Shown here: positions 1 to 6,746 of the stretch, piece after piece | How the letters are laid out: each line of letters opens with the position of its first letter | Position numbering within the stretch: position 1 is the stretch's first letter | NCBI GenBank assembly: GCA_946482355.1 | Contig: CAMLRE010000052.1 | Coordinates: 1 to 9,262, forward strand | Length of the DNA stretch: 9,262 nucleotides | Source of the DNA: an uncultured Bdellovibrio sp. | Lineage (GTDB): Bacteria > Bdellovibrionota > Bdellovibrionia > Bdellovibrionales > Bdellovibrionaceae | Direction of reading: 5' to 3' | The notes under the pieces: model-generated | Told to the model about the DNA's origin: nothing | Seen by the model: only the letters and a program-made list of their open reading frames with translations | Database searches by the model: none | Program-made: the position numbers and the translations under genes

Positions 1-405
1 GGTGAAATCGTAGGGCCTGCTAAAAATGGCGGAATGATTTTACGTGAAGCGAACGGCACTGAAGCAATTATTTACAAATCTGATTTAGATGATGTGACAA
101 ACTCGCGCATTACGCGTGATCCAAACCGCAGAGCGATTGCTTCAGCCGAAGAGACTTTAACGCTTAACAAAGCGCCGATTAATTCAGTGAACACGTTTAA
201 AAAACCTGTACCAGTTGAAGCTTCTGATGCGCGTGTGGGTGATCGTGTGGTGATCAGCGAATTTAACGGCACTGGTGAGTTAGATGGATTTATCGTAGGT
301 CCAACAAAAAATGGTGGTTTCGTGTTACGCGAAGCTAATGGCAATGAAACAACAATTTATAAAACTGATTTAGAAGATACAGCAAATGCTAAAGTTTTAC
401 GTGAA
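1..405 (+). repeat. Tandem ~95-residue SH3/KOW-like protein repeats (one partial, one complete)
   Basis: Residues encoded from base 1 align with those from base 286 without gaps, giving a 285-base (95-residue) period. Over the first 31 residues 22 are identical, sharing the cores IVGP.KNGG, LREANG and IYK.DL. The DNA has diverged at many third positions, so this is an old duplication kept under protein-level selection and not a recent one. The full unit runs from VGDRV (235) to about KVLRE (405): a 'VGDRVVI...G...G.IVG' opening and a short strand-rich body, typical of small SH3/KOW-like beta barrels. That fold assignment is inferred from the pattern. More copies probably lie upstream of the window. 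Confidence 0.75.
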
Positions 406-3400
406 TGGGGTAATAAACTTCCTGAAGCAAAAACTGAAACAGCAGCTAAAATTGATTTTTCTCCGGATTCTCCGGTTTTAGTTACAAAAGACATGAAGAA
501 TAATCCTGAGATCGTGGTTCCATTGGGTAATGGTGAATTACGTCAAGGTCGTGTACTTTCAAAAGTTGAAGCTAAACCCGGTTTAGCAAAAACTTATGTC
601 GTAGAATACGCTGATGAAACAGGTGTTATTAACCAAGTGCATTTAACGCAAGATCAGTTATTAGCAGCCAATACACCAGAAGCTTTAAAGAAAGTTAAAG
701 CTGACGCTAAACGAAGTAGCGAATACCAAGCTAAATCAAATGCTGAATTACAACAAATCTTAGATGAAGGTCACCGCGCAGCTAAAGAAGCTGTCGGTAA
801 AGGCCGCCCTGTAGATAAAATGGATTTAAATGCTGAACCACAAACAGCTCTTTCAGAATTAGCACGCAGAAGTAATGTCACTTCACGTGCGGTTTTTGAA
901 GCGTATAAACGTGGCGGTGTTAAAGGTGTTGAAGCTTTAGCGCAAACAAAAGACGCAGCTCGCGCGCCAGCATCCATTGTAACTCCCGCGGTAACTCCGG
1001 TTATTGTTAAACCATTATCGCAACTTAAAACCGGTGATTACGTGGTCACAGCCGGTGTGGGTGATAAAGTGAGATTACCAAAACCCGTAGGTTCAGAGAC
1101 CGAAGGTTTGGTATTAGGCCGTGATAAAGTAAATAACGAAATCATTTATACGGTTGGTGTAAAAAAAGACAATGCCGTTGTTTTACAAAAAATGACTGAT
1201 CGTGAGTTAGGTGATGCGAATTCGGCTTTTGTGGGTATTAAACCAGAACGCGCGCGCAGCAGTGACCCGCAAGCCATTCGCGCGCAAATTGAAAATGATT
1301 TTGCAAACGCTAAAGACGAAGCGCAGTTAGCCGAGCTTCGTGCTAAGTCACGTAAAAAAATCGAAGCCAAAAACAACGTAACTTATGATGATTCAACAAA
1401 TCCATTGTTAGAAAATAGCTACGGAGTAACAACTCCGGAAGGGGCTATCTATATTAATACCGATCGTACGATCGATGAACGTTTTTCGACGTTACTTCAT
1501 GAAGTTTCACACACTAAAACTGACCGTATAAAAGGTGATTTAACTCTTAAATCAAAATCAGGGGCTTTATCAGCCCAAGGTTATGAAAATGGTTTTTCTT
1601 TAGATGAAATCAAAGCGGCTACGGTGAATTTTGCTGTCGATAAACAGACAGTGATCTCACAAGCTAAATCTGGCCGCCCAGGTGTACCAAACCGTGCGGT
1701 TAAGCGTGATATTGAAAATATGCAAACAAGTATTGATCGCAGACAAGCTTTCATTAACGACACGCGTGAATCGTTAGATCATATCGATGATTCATTAGGT
1801 TCATTGGTGGCTAAAGATGTCGGGCGCTCAGGAAACGCGAACTTTACGATCTGGCAAGTGACGTTAAACGATGTGCCTGGAAAAAATGGCCCGGTGAAAG
1901 TAAATTTCTCAACACCGGTAAATATGTCGCGCAGTGAAGCCATGGGGCAGCTTCGTGAATTTTCACGCCAAGAGCGCATTAACATGTTAAATGCGCAAAG
2001 CCGTCTTGATTACGATAAGGCGTACTTAGCAGAACTACGTTTAAAAGTGGGCGTTCCGAAACGTCCAGAACCTTTAAAAGGCGGAAGTTTCTTGGCTGAT
2101 ACACGCGTAAATTCACGTAACCCAGCTTCTGATAAAGTTAAAGCACAGGCCGCTGATGCTAATCCGCAATTAAAAGATCTTGTGAACGATCTTGATTCAG
2201 TTTTAGCTGTGCGCGGGCGTAATTACGGTTTACGTGATGTGAATGAATTAACTTCAGGGCATCCGTTAACACCGACAGTTGAAAAACAACGCCAGATCAT
2301 GAGCCGTTTAAACCGCATCGATCGTCAGTTGCAGCCTGAAAATTTCAGCCGTATGACTTCAAATATCGCCAATGATTTTGCAAAAACCGGCGATATGGAT
2401 TTGGCAATTCCATACTATCGTGCTTCGGCTGATACGGTGTACGAAAGTTTAGGTTCTTCGGCTAAGTCATTCTGGTCAAACGAAGCCAATGCTAAAGCTG
2501 CAATTCGTGCCGGATTTATTTCTGATAATAATGATGTGGCTCGTATGGCGACAGAAAAGCTGGTCTTAGCCAAAGCTAAATCAGTCGATCAAAACGAAAT
2601 TAAAAAAGTGGCTCTAGATCAGTACTATAACTTAGGTTACGAGTACGATCGTATTTTATACGGAGTTAAACGCTACGGTAATAAAAATAAAGAGATCGAT
2701 CTTTTAGTGATTCGTAAACAGCAACAGTTCTTATCACAAAAATATCAGCTTAAAGCTGATATTGAGTCTACCGGTGGTAAAGATAGCTGGCTTAAAATGG
2801 AAGAACAAGCCGATCTTACAGTTGAAGATCTATTGCAAAACCCAGCTCAAATTATTGATCCAGATAAATTCAAAAAAACTCAGCGTGTGCCAGCCAGTGT
2901 TCCGGCCGTTGAAGCGCCAGCAGCTCCTAGCTCTAAGCTTCCAGTCGAACAAAAAGTTGAAGGCAGAGTTTCTAAGTCGTCTCCCGAGTTAGAAGCTCAG
3001 GTGGATAATTATGTAGAGTCTTTAAAGGGTGCCGATTTATCGCCCAAAGAAGTTAAATCTATTTTGCACCAACAAGACTTAATCACAGCGACTCGTAATC
3101 CGGTGGTCGCTAAAGTGATGAGTAAGGCCGAAGTCGACTTTCAAGGTTTAAAATTCGGTATGCTTGATTCTGACGTAGGTAAAATTGCGAAGTTTCAAGA
3201 AAACTTACTTTTAAAAAACACAAAAGAGTCAGAAGAATTATTCGACACAATTCGTGGTACAGCGCAAACACCGGCAACGAAAGAAGTTAAGTCTATTTTA
3301 GCGGATTTAGGTTTTGCGCATCCGAGTTTACTAAATCCAGAAATTTCAAACCAGGAAATCAGAGACATCATTGCTGAAGTGCCGGTGCTTCGTGGATATT

Positions 3401-5190
3401 TACACGAATTACCGGGAATGCAGTTAGCGATTCGCGATTTAAATGCAGGAAATATTACTTCTGAACAATTTCGTGAAAGATTTTTAGCAAATCTTGGCCA
3501 TAACGGACCAGACGATGGCTTCTGGGGCTTTTTATCAGGAAATGTAGTTCCAACATCGTTAGCAAATGCCAAACACCCTAAGGCAAAAGTGTTTTTCGCC
3601 AATTCTATTTTTGATCACGGTGAAAAATTACCATCAGGTGTGGTTAAACCTAAATACCCAATGCCACAAACTCCGGCTGCGATTGTGCATTCGACATTCG
3701 ATCGTTTAAGCCAGGGAACACGCGGCGGGGTAGATAAAATATTTTATGAATTAGGTGGAGCTCCTTTAGCAGCTAACCCTAAAGCTGCGATTCGTGAAAT
3801 CGGTGTTCCGCCAAATAAAGGGTTACAGTTACCGAATGAAATGCTGATCGGTAATCCTGAAAAAACAATGCGCCAGTTACAAACTTTGCAGCAGCATGCA
3901 GCCACTTCAAAACAGCTTAACAAAGTTCAACAGACCGAATTAAGCCAGTTTGTGGGTGGAGCTATTCAGCGTTTAGAAAAACAAACTGAATATATCAAAG
4001 ACCATGTTGAATTAACAAAAGATGCCAATGGTTTAGTTGAACGTCTGACTTTAAAATTCACCGATGAACTGGGTCATGATAAAAAATTAGTTTTTACCAA
4101 TGATTCACCGGCAGCTGATGTGGCTAAGGGCATGGAGCGTATGCTTTTACACGAAGAACGTCTACATGGTGAACCGTTTAAGAATTTTAAAATCTCTCAG
4201 CCAAAACCGGTATCAACACTCGCAAGTACTGAAGCCGGAAAACTTGATCAACGCCACTCGCAAGCGTCTTTAGATTATTTGATCGTAAATATTGCTAAAC
4301 GTTCAGATAACGAAAAAGCTGAAGCGCCTGAAGTTGTTGAATTTTTAAAAGCTTATAAAAATGATTCGGGTTTTGCGACTTGGCTTAAAACTAAAGAAAT
4401 TCCAAATGCCGTTCACTACGATGTAAAAGGTAACGCGCAAAAACTTTTAAGCGAATACCGCGGTCTAGAGCGTAAGCCAGCAGCGATCGAAGATCGTGTA
4501 ACGGTTAATTTAGCTGATAGCCATTTACAAGAGCCATCGCGTTTAAATGCGTGGCAAACAGAACGACAAATTAATTTTAAACGTTCACAGTACGACAATG
4601 TTGTTTCAAGTCTTAAAAAAGGTGATGTCGTGCAGGCGCCATCAGCGAACAGCGGTAAAGTTGAAAACTTTGAATTAGGCGAATATATCGGTGCCGGTAA
4701 TACTTCTAATTTATACGCGCTGAAAGATTCTGGCAAAGTGCTGCGTCTTCCGTATTTAACATCAGGTGTGTCGGGTAAAAAAACGGGTAAAGAATTTTTA
4801 GAAACTTATGTTAAAACACGCGATAAGTACGAAGGTATTCCAGGTTTAGAAGTTGTTAAGGTTTATGATCACGGTAAAAATTATGAGTATATAGTGAATG
4901 AACGTGTTTCAATTCGTATGACGTTAAATCAGGTCGAAGATCGTTTGTACGCTTTAAAATCTGGTAAAAAATTATCTGATGCTGATGAAAAAGAGTTTAA
5001 TGAACTTCAAGCGGTGTGGGACAAATTTACGAAAATGGCGCCAGAGATTGCCAAACGTTCGAACGATCCAGCCCGTGTAAGTTCATTGCAAAGTCCAAGA
5101 GCTGATGTTCGTGATATGGCTTTAGTGAACGAAGCCCGCCAGGTCGCTTTAACTCCTGACGGACGTTTAGTTTTATTAGACTGGGAATAA
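1..5190 (+). CDS. Giant multidomain protein, 5'-truncated by window edge: SH3-like repeats, HExxH motif, kinase-like C-terminus
   Basis: I do not recognise this as a named gene. The frame is open from base 1, and residues encoded at 1-33 (GEIVGPAKNGG) match a repeat seen again at 286, so the start lies upstream; the first ATG at 34 is internal. In order it shows: tandem beta-rich repeats (1-405) with two divergent copies (466-672, 1021-1220); an Ala/Pro/Val linker (961-1020); an HEVSH zincin motif (1498-1512); a helical, coiled-coil-prone stretch (1690-2040); a possible TPR-like helical pair near 2365-2460; a Pro/Ala linker (2887-2960); a long helical half without recognised motifs; and a kinase-like segment (4666-5187) ending in LLDWE. 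No membrane segment is visible. Size, repeats and the combined enzyme-like domains suggest a surface, secreted or effector-type protein, but location cannot be judged without the N-terminus. The coding call is certain; the function is unknown. Confidence 0.93.
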   Translation, partial: GEIVGPAKNGGMILREANGTEAIIYKSDLDDVTNSRITRDPNRRAIASAEETLTLNKAPINSVNTFKKPVPVEASDARVGDRVVISEFNGTGELDGFIVGPTKNGGFVLREANGNETTIYKTDLEDTANAKVLREWGNKLPEAKTETAAKIDFSPDSPVLVTKDMKNNPEIVVPLGNGELRQGRVLSKVEAKPGLAKTYVVEYADETGVINQVHLTQDQLLAANTPEALKKVKADAKRSSEYQAKSNAELQQILDEGHRAAKEAVGKGRPVDKMDLNAEPQTALSELARRSNVTSRAVFEAYKRGGVKGVEALAQTKDAARAPASIVTPAVTPVIVKPLSQLKTGDYVVTAGVGDKVRLPKPVGSETEGLVLGRDKVNNEIIYTVGVKKDNAVVLQKMTDRELGDANSAFVGIKPERARSSDPQAIRAQIENDFANAKDEAQLAELRAKSRKKIEAKNNVTYDDSTNPLLENSYGVTTPEGAIYINTDRTIDERFSTLLHEVSHTKTDRIKGDLTLKSKSGALSAQGYENGFSLDEIKAATVNFAVDKQTVISQAKSGRPGVPNRAVKRDIENMQTSIDRRQAFINDTRESLDHIDDSLGSLVAKDVGRSGNANFTIWQVTLNDVPGKNGPVKVNFSTPVNMSRSEAMGQLREFSRQERINMLNAQSRLDYDKAYLAELRLKVGVPKRPEPLKGGSFLADTRVNSRNPASDKVKAQAADANPQLKDLVNDLDSVLAVRGRNYGLRDVNELTSGHPLTPTVEKQRQIMSRLNRIDRQLQPENFSRMTSNIANDFAKTGDMDLAIPYYRASADTVYESLGSSAKSFWSNEANAKAAIRAGFISDNNDVARMATEKLVLAKAKSVDQNEIKKVALDQYYNLGYEYDRILYGVKRYGNKNKEIDLLVIRKQQQFLSQKYQLKADIESTGGKDSWLKMEEQADLTVEDLLQNPAQIIDPDKFKKTQRVPASVPAVEAPAAPSSKLPVEQKVEGRVSKSSPELEAQVDNYVESLKGADLSPKEVKSILHQQDLITATRNPVVAKVMSKAEVDFQGLKFGMLDSDVGKIAKFQENLLLKNTKESEELFDTIRGTAQTPATKEVKSILADLGFAHPSLLNPEISNQEIRDIIAEVPVLRGYLHELPGMQLAIRDLNAGNITSEQFRERFLANLGHNGPDDGFWGFLSGNVVPTSLANAKHPKAKVFFANSIFDHGEKLPSGVVKPKYPMPQTPAAIVHSTFDRLSQGTRGGVDKIFYELGGAPLAANPKAAIREIGVPPNKGLQLPNEMLIGNPEKTMRQLQTLQQHAATSKQLNKVQQTELSQFVGGAIQRLEKQTEYIKDHVELTKDANGLVERLTLKFTDELGHDKKLVFTNDSPAADVAKGMERMLLHEERLHGEPFKNFKISQPKPVSTLASTEAGKLDQRHSQASLDYLIVNIAKRSDNEKAEAPEVVEFLKAYKNDSGFATWLKTKEIPNAVHYDVKGNAQKLLSEYRGLERKPAAIEDRVTVNLADSHLQEPSRLNAWQTERQINFKRSQYDNVVSSLKKGDVVQAPSANSGKVENFELGEYIGAGNTSNLYALKDSGKVLRLPYLTSGVSGKKTGKEFLETYVKTRDKYEGIPGLEVVKVYDHGKNYEYIVNERVSIRMTLNQVEDRLYALKSGKKLSDADEKEFNELQAVWDKFTKMAPEIAKRSNDPARVSSLQSPRADVRDMALVNEARQVALTPDGRLVLLDWE
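466..672 (+). repeat. Divergent SH3-like repeat copy
   Basis: This unit begins SPVLVTKD, continues with VPLGNGELRQGRVLS and YVVEYADETG, and ends LTQDQL. It follows the same order of short strands and glycine turns as the 1-405 repeats and ends in the same way with an acidic/Leu segment, but the sequence is only weakly similar. It is treated as a diverged copy, with moderate certainty. Another possible copy runs 1021-1220 (LKTGDYVV..., ETEGLVLGRD, IYTVGVKKD). Confidence 0.45.
1381..1640 (+). other. HExxH zincin-like segment within the giant protein
   Basis: The strand-like AIYINTD leads into a helix-like segment containing TLLHEVSHTKTD, with HEVSH encoded at 1498-1512. The residues before the motif are hydrophobic and well placed for a zincin active-site helix, so the match looks better than a chance pentapeptide. 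A downstream FSLDEIKAAT (Glu codon at 1606) lies about 36 residues after the first His and could supply the third zinc ligand as in gluzincins. In metallopeptidases the two His bind zinc and the Glu activates water. The motif is seen; the peptidase activity, the third ligand and the domain limits are inferred. I cannot name a peptidase family. Confidence 0.5.
4666..5187 (+). other. Protein-kinase-like C-terminal segment ending at a DFG-like DWE
   Basis: The segment opens with FELGEYIGAGNTSNLYAL, which resembles a glycine-rich nucleotide loop (G.G....LY) at 4684-4730. A Lys in KVLRLP (codon 4735) sits where the ATP-binding VAIK lysine would be, and a hinge-like YEYIVNERV follows. Near the end, RDMALVN fits the HRD....N catalytic-loop spacing, and TPDGRLVLLDWE fits the 'dGr..liDfG' metal-binding strand. 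The distance from that Asn to the DWE Asp is 17 residues, longer than the usual 13, so the catalytic assignment is uncertain and a pseudokinase is possible. The protein stops one residue after the DW pair, so a normal C-lobe (activation loop onward) is absent. Confidence 0.5.
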
Positions 5191-5808
5191 TTACTTCTTA
5201 TACGGATTTTTTTGCGCGTCAGAAATTTCTTTCGCCGAAAATAATTTTAAATAATCTTCATAGCCTTCTTCCTTTAGTTTCTCTAACGGAATAAATCTTA
5301 AAGACGCTGAATTCATACAGTAACGAAGTCCGCCTTTATCTTTAGGGCCATCGTTAAATACGTGACCTAAGTGCGAATCAGCGCGCTTAGAACGAATCTC
5401 GGTGCGATCCATGCCGTGTGAGTCATCCGTTTTTTCAACGACCACATCTTTAGCGATAGGCTTTGTAAAACTTGGCCAGCCAGATCCAGATTCAAATTTA
5501 TCTTTCGAAGAAAAAAGCGGTTCTTTAGAAATCACATCCACATAAATACCTGGATGATGATTGTTCCAGTACGCATTATCAAACGGGCGCTCGGTTCCGT
5601 TTTTCTTTGTGATCGCGTACTGCTCGGGAGTTAAAAGTTTTTTTAAAGCATCGTCATCTTTAGGAAAGGCGCAAGTTTCTGGATTGTATTTTTCCACTTT
5701 TTTAGTCTCCGTCTTAGTTGTTGTTGGGGTAGCTGAAGCTGATTTTGTTTGAGCTTGAGCTGTTGATAAAACTAGGGTTGTGATTGATAAAAAGAATAAA
5801 GTTTTCAT
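5191..5808 (-). CDS. msrB: Peptide-methionine (R)-S-oxide reductase, exported
   Basis: MsrB reduces methionine-R-sulfoxide in oxidised proteins; this copy should act in the periplasm. From the ATG at 5808 the protein has 205 residues: a Sec-type signal peptide (MKTLFF..., AQA|Q near 19/20), a Thr/Lys/Ser-rich linker to about 40, then a full MsrB domain with ERPFDNAYW (73-81), GSGWPSF (108-114), the [12 protein letters not shown] block (144-155) and [11 protein letters not shown] (162-172). C164 is the catalytic Cys. The CxxC zinc pairs of some MsrBs are absent, as in the MsrAB-type domain. The only other Cys is C46, which might resolve the sulfenic acid. A GTG at 5826 would extend the protein by six residues, but the ATG has an AGG about 10 bases upstream and gives a cleaner signal peptide. 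The gene converges on the giant gene with no gap. Confidence 0.93.
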   Translation of the reverse strand: MKTLFFLSITTLVLSTAQAQTKSASATPTTTKTETKKVEKYNPETCAFPKDDDALKKLLTPEQYAITKKNGTERPFDNAYWNNHHPGIYVDVISKEPLFSSKDKFESGSGWPSFTKPIAKDVVVEKTDDSHGMDRTEIRSKRADSHLGHVFNDGPKDKGGLRYCMNSASLRFIPLEKLKEEGYEDYLKLFSAKEISDAQKNPYKK

Positions 5809-5930
5809 ATCTAAAAAGCCTATCACTTATCAATGGGCGGTCAAACGGGTGTATTACCCCATAAAATGGCTGAAAAATTAGCCAAAATTACCCACGAAAC
5901 AGGCTTTTAATAGTTTTAAGGTTCAAATTC

Positions 5931-5959
5931 TTGCCAATGGGCGAAAAGTTCATTATAAA
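5931..5959 (+). promoter_or_regulatory. Sigma70-type promoter of tRNA-His
   Basis: TTGCCA (5931-5936) and TATAAA (5954-5959) are separated by 17 bases, five of six matches to each consensus hexamer. Transcription would start near 5966, leaving a short 5' leader before the mature tRNA at 5976. This is the best promoter in the window. Confidence 0.75.
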
Positions 5960-5975
5960 TTTGAACTCATTCTGT

Positions 5976-6052
5976 GGCGGCCGTAGCTCAGTTGGTAGAG
6001 CATCGGATTGTGATTCCGAGTGTCGCGGGTTCAAGCCCCGTCGGTCGCCCCA
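5976..6052 (+). tRNA. trnH: tRNA-His (anticodon GUG)
   Basis: The sequence folds into a full cloverleaf. The acceptor stem is GCGGCCG (5977-5983) with CGGTCGC (6042-6048), containing one G-U pair; the extra G at 5976 pairs with C73 at 6049, the histidine-specific G-1:C73 pair. The D arm has AGCTC...GAGC, the anticodon stem is TCGGA/TCCGA with loop TTGTGAT and GTG at 6010-6012, and the T arm carries GGTTCAAGC. The CCA end is encoded (6050-6052). The gene stands alone, 167 bases from the msrB start, with its own promoter. The downstream TTACTT/AAGTAA hairpin (6054-6069) lacks a T run, so no terminator is called. Confidence 0.97.
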
Positions 6053-6150
6053 ATTACTTCTTAAAGTAAATCGCAAAAATTCAAAGTTTAACAAAAGAAT
6101 ACAAACACTTAAAACAACAAAGGTTTTTAATTTCGCTACATGAATCAGAA

Positions 6151-6168
6151 TTCGCGAAACATCGCGAA
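6151..6168. repeat. Perfect 7-bp hairpin TTCGCGA-AACA-TCGCGAA
   Basis: The two 7-base arms are exact reverse complements around a 4-base loop, and each contains the self-complementary TCGCGA. It lies in the 273-base gap between the tRNA and the secreted-protein gene. No T run follows on either strand, so an intrinsic terminator is unlikely; a protein-binding site or small RNA structure is possible. The rest of 6053-6310 is AT-rich, with no convincing ORF and only weak promoter-like matches (for example TTTACT 6186-6191 and TAGATA 6208-6213, 16 bases apart). Confidence 0.5.
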
Positions 6169-6310
6169 ATCTACCTGAAGCACTGTTTACTAGCGTGAAT
6201 GCGCGTCTAGATAAATGCTTCGACAGTTTTTTATTCTAAAAATCAATTAGTCAGTTTTAAGCGCTGGCACAGTTGCAGCAACGTAACCATTCGTGAAGCG
6301 TCTATTAAAA

Positions 6311-6317
6311 AAAGGAG
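6311..6317 (+). promoter_or_regulatory. Strong ribosome binding site AAAGGAG
   Basis: AAAGGAG ends eight bases before the ATG at 6326. It decides the start of the secreted-protein gene: an in-frame GTG at 6293 would put this RBS inside the coding sequence and add 11 basic residues before the signal peptide. Confidence 0.8.
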
Positions 6318-6325
6318 AAAAAGTT

Positions 6326-6736
6326 ATGAAAATGAAGATTGGTTTTGCAATGTTTACTGTGGTGTTAGCAACTCAATCTGTGTTTGCTGATGTAACAATT
6401 CTTAAATCGGCGATTAGTGGAACTGGTTTTATGATGCCAACCGGAGAATTACAGATTGTTTATCCAACTCTTCAGGTCGGAGAAAATAAAGCTTATCTTG
6501 GAACAGAGGATGACACTCTTGGTGAAGAAACGGCAACTGTAGCTTGTAAGATGTTAGGTAAAAAGTTTGTAACGATGCAAACGGGCCCTGCTGATGGTTT
6601 AAAGCCCATCGCCAGAAAAAATGGAAATGCTTACGACTATAAAGGAAAAAAACCTTTAGCAGCCACTTTCGATGTAAGAGGTACGTTTAAGGTGCGTGAA
6701 GAGACCTTTATCATTACAACTCTAAGCTGTAAGTAG
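6326..6736 (+). CDS. Small secreted protein of unknown function
   Basis: I do not recognise a family. The 136-residue product starts MKMKIGFAMF and has a short basic n-region, a hydrophobic core (about 5-15) and a predicted signal peptidase I site after VFA (residue 21), leaving a mature protein of about 115 residues beginning DVTILKSA. The mature part reads as alternating beta strands and glycine turns (ISGTGFMMPTG, FDVRGTFKVREETFIITTL) with exactly two Cys, C74 and C135. C135 is the penultimate residue, so the pair could form a disulfide in the periplasm or outside the cell. No lipobox or retention signal is seen. The strong RBS argues for good translation. The gene stands alone on the + strand, followed by a remnant of another possible secreted-protein gene. 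No operon partner indicates a role. Confidence 0.85.
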   Translation: MKMKIGFAMFTVVLATQSVFADVTILKSAISGTGFMMPTGELQIVYPTLQVGENKAYLGTEDDTLGEETATVACKMLGKKFVTMQTGPADGLKPIARKNGNAYDYKGKKPLAATFDVRGTFKVREETFIITTLSCK

Positions 6737-6746
6737 GTGTTTTCGA

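Noticed and set aside
2762..2992. 76-codon plus-strand open frame inside the giant gene
   Set aside because: It is a +1 shadow of the main frame with unlike composition; the main frame continues unbroken through it.
3195..3602. 135-codon minus-strand open frame inside the giant gene
   Set aside because: It lies fully antisense to a well-supported coding frame, has low-complexity Ser/Phe/Lys composition, and no RBS or family motif.
4134..4181. LLHEERLHGEPF as a second metallopeptidase motif
   Set aside because: The spacing is HExxxH and not HExxH, and no candidate third ligand stands out.
5809..5826. GTG at 5826 as the msrB start
   Set aside because: It would add six residues before an ideal signal peptide. 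The ATG at 5808 has an AGG about 10 bases upstream.
5860..5890. TGGCT/AGCCA hairpin followed by TTTTA on the minus strand as a terminator
   Set aside because: The stem is only five bp with an eight-base loop, and there is no minus-strand gene just upstream for it to terminate.
6054..6069. TTACTT-CTTA-AAGTAA hairpin as the tRNA-His terminator
   Set aside because: The stem is six bp and AT-rich, with no T run after it, so it is too weak to call.
5888..6143. Open frames on both strands across the tRNA gene (5888-6094 minus, 5931-6143 plus)
   Set aside because: The plus frame reads through the cloverleaf and the minus frame gives the familiar antisense-tRNA peptide (RRGLNPRHSESQSDALPTEL). Neither has an RBS.
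6293..6325. GTG at 6293 as the start of the secreted-protein gene
   Set aside because: The AAAGGAG site and the signal-peptide layout place the start at the ATG at 6326.
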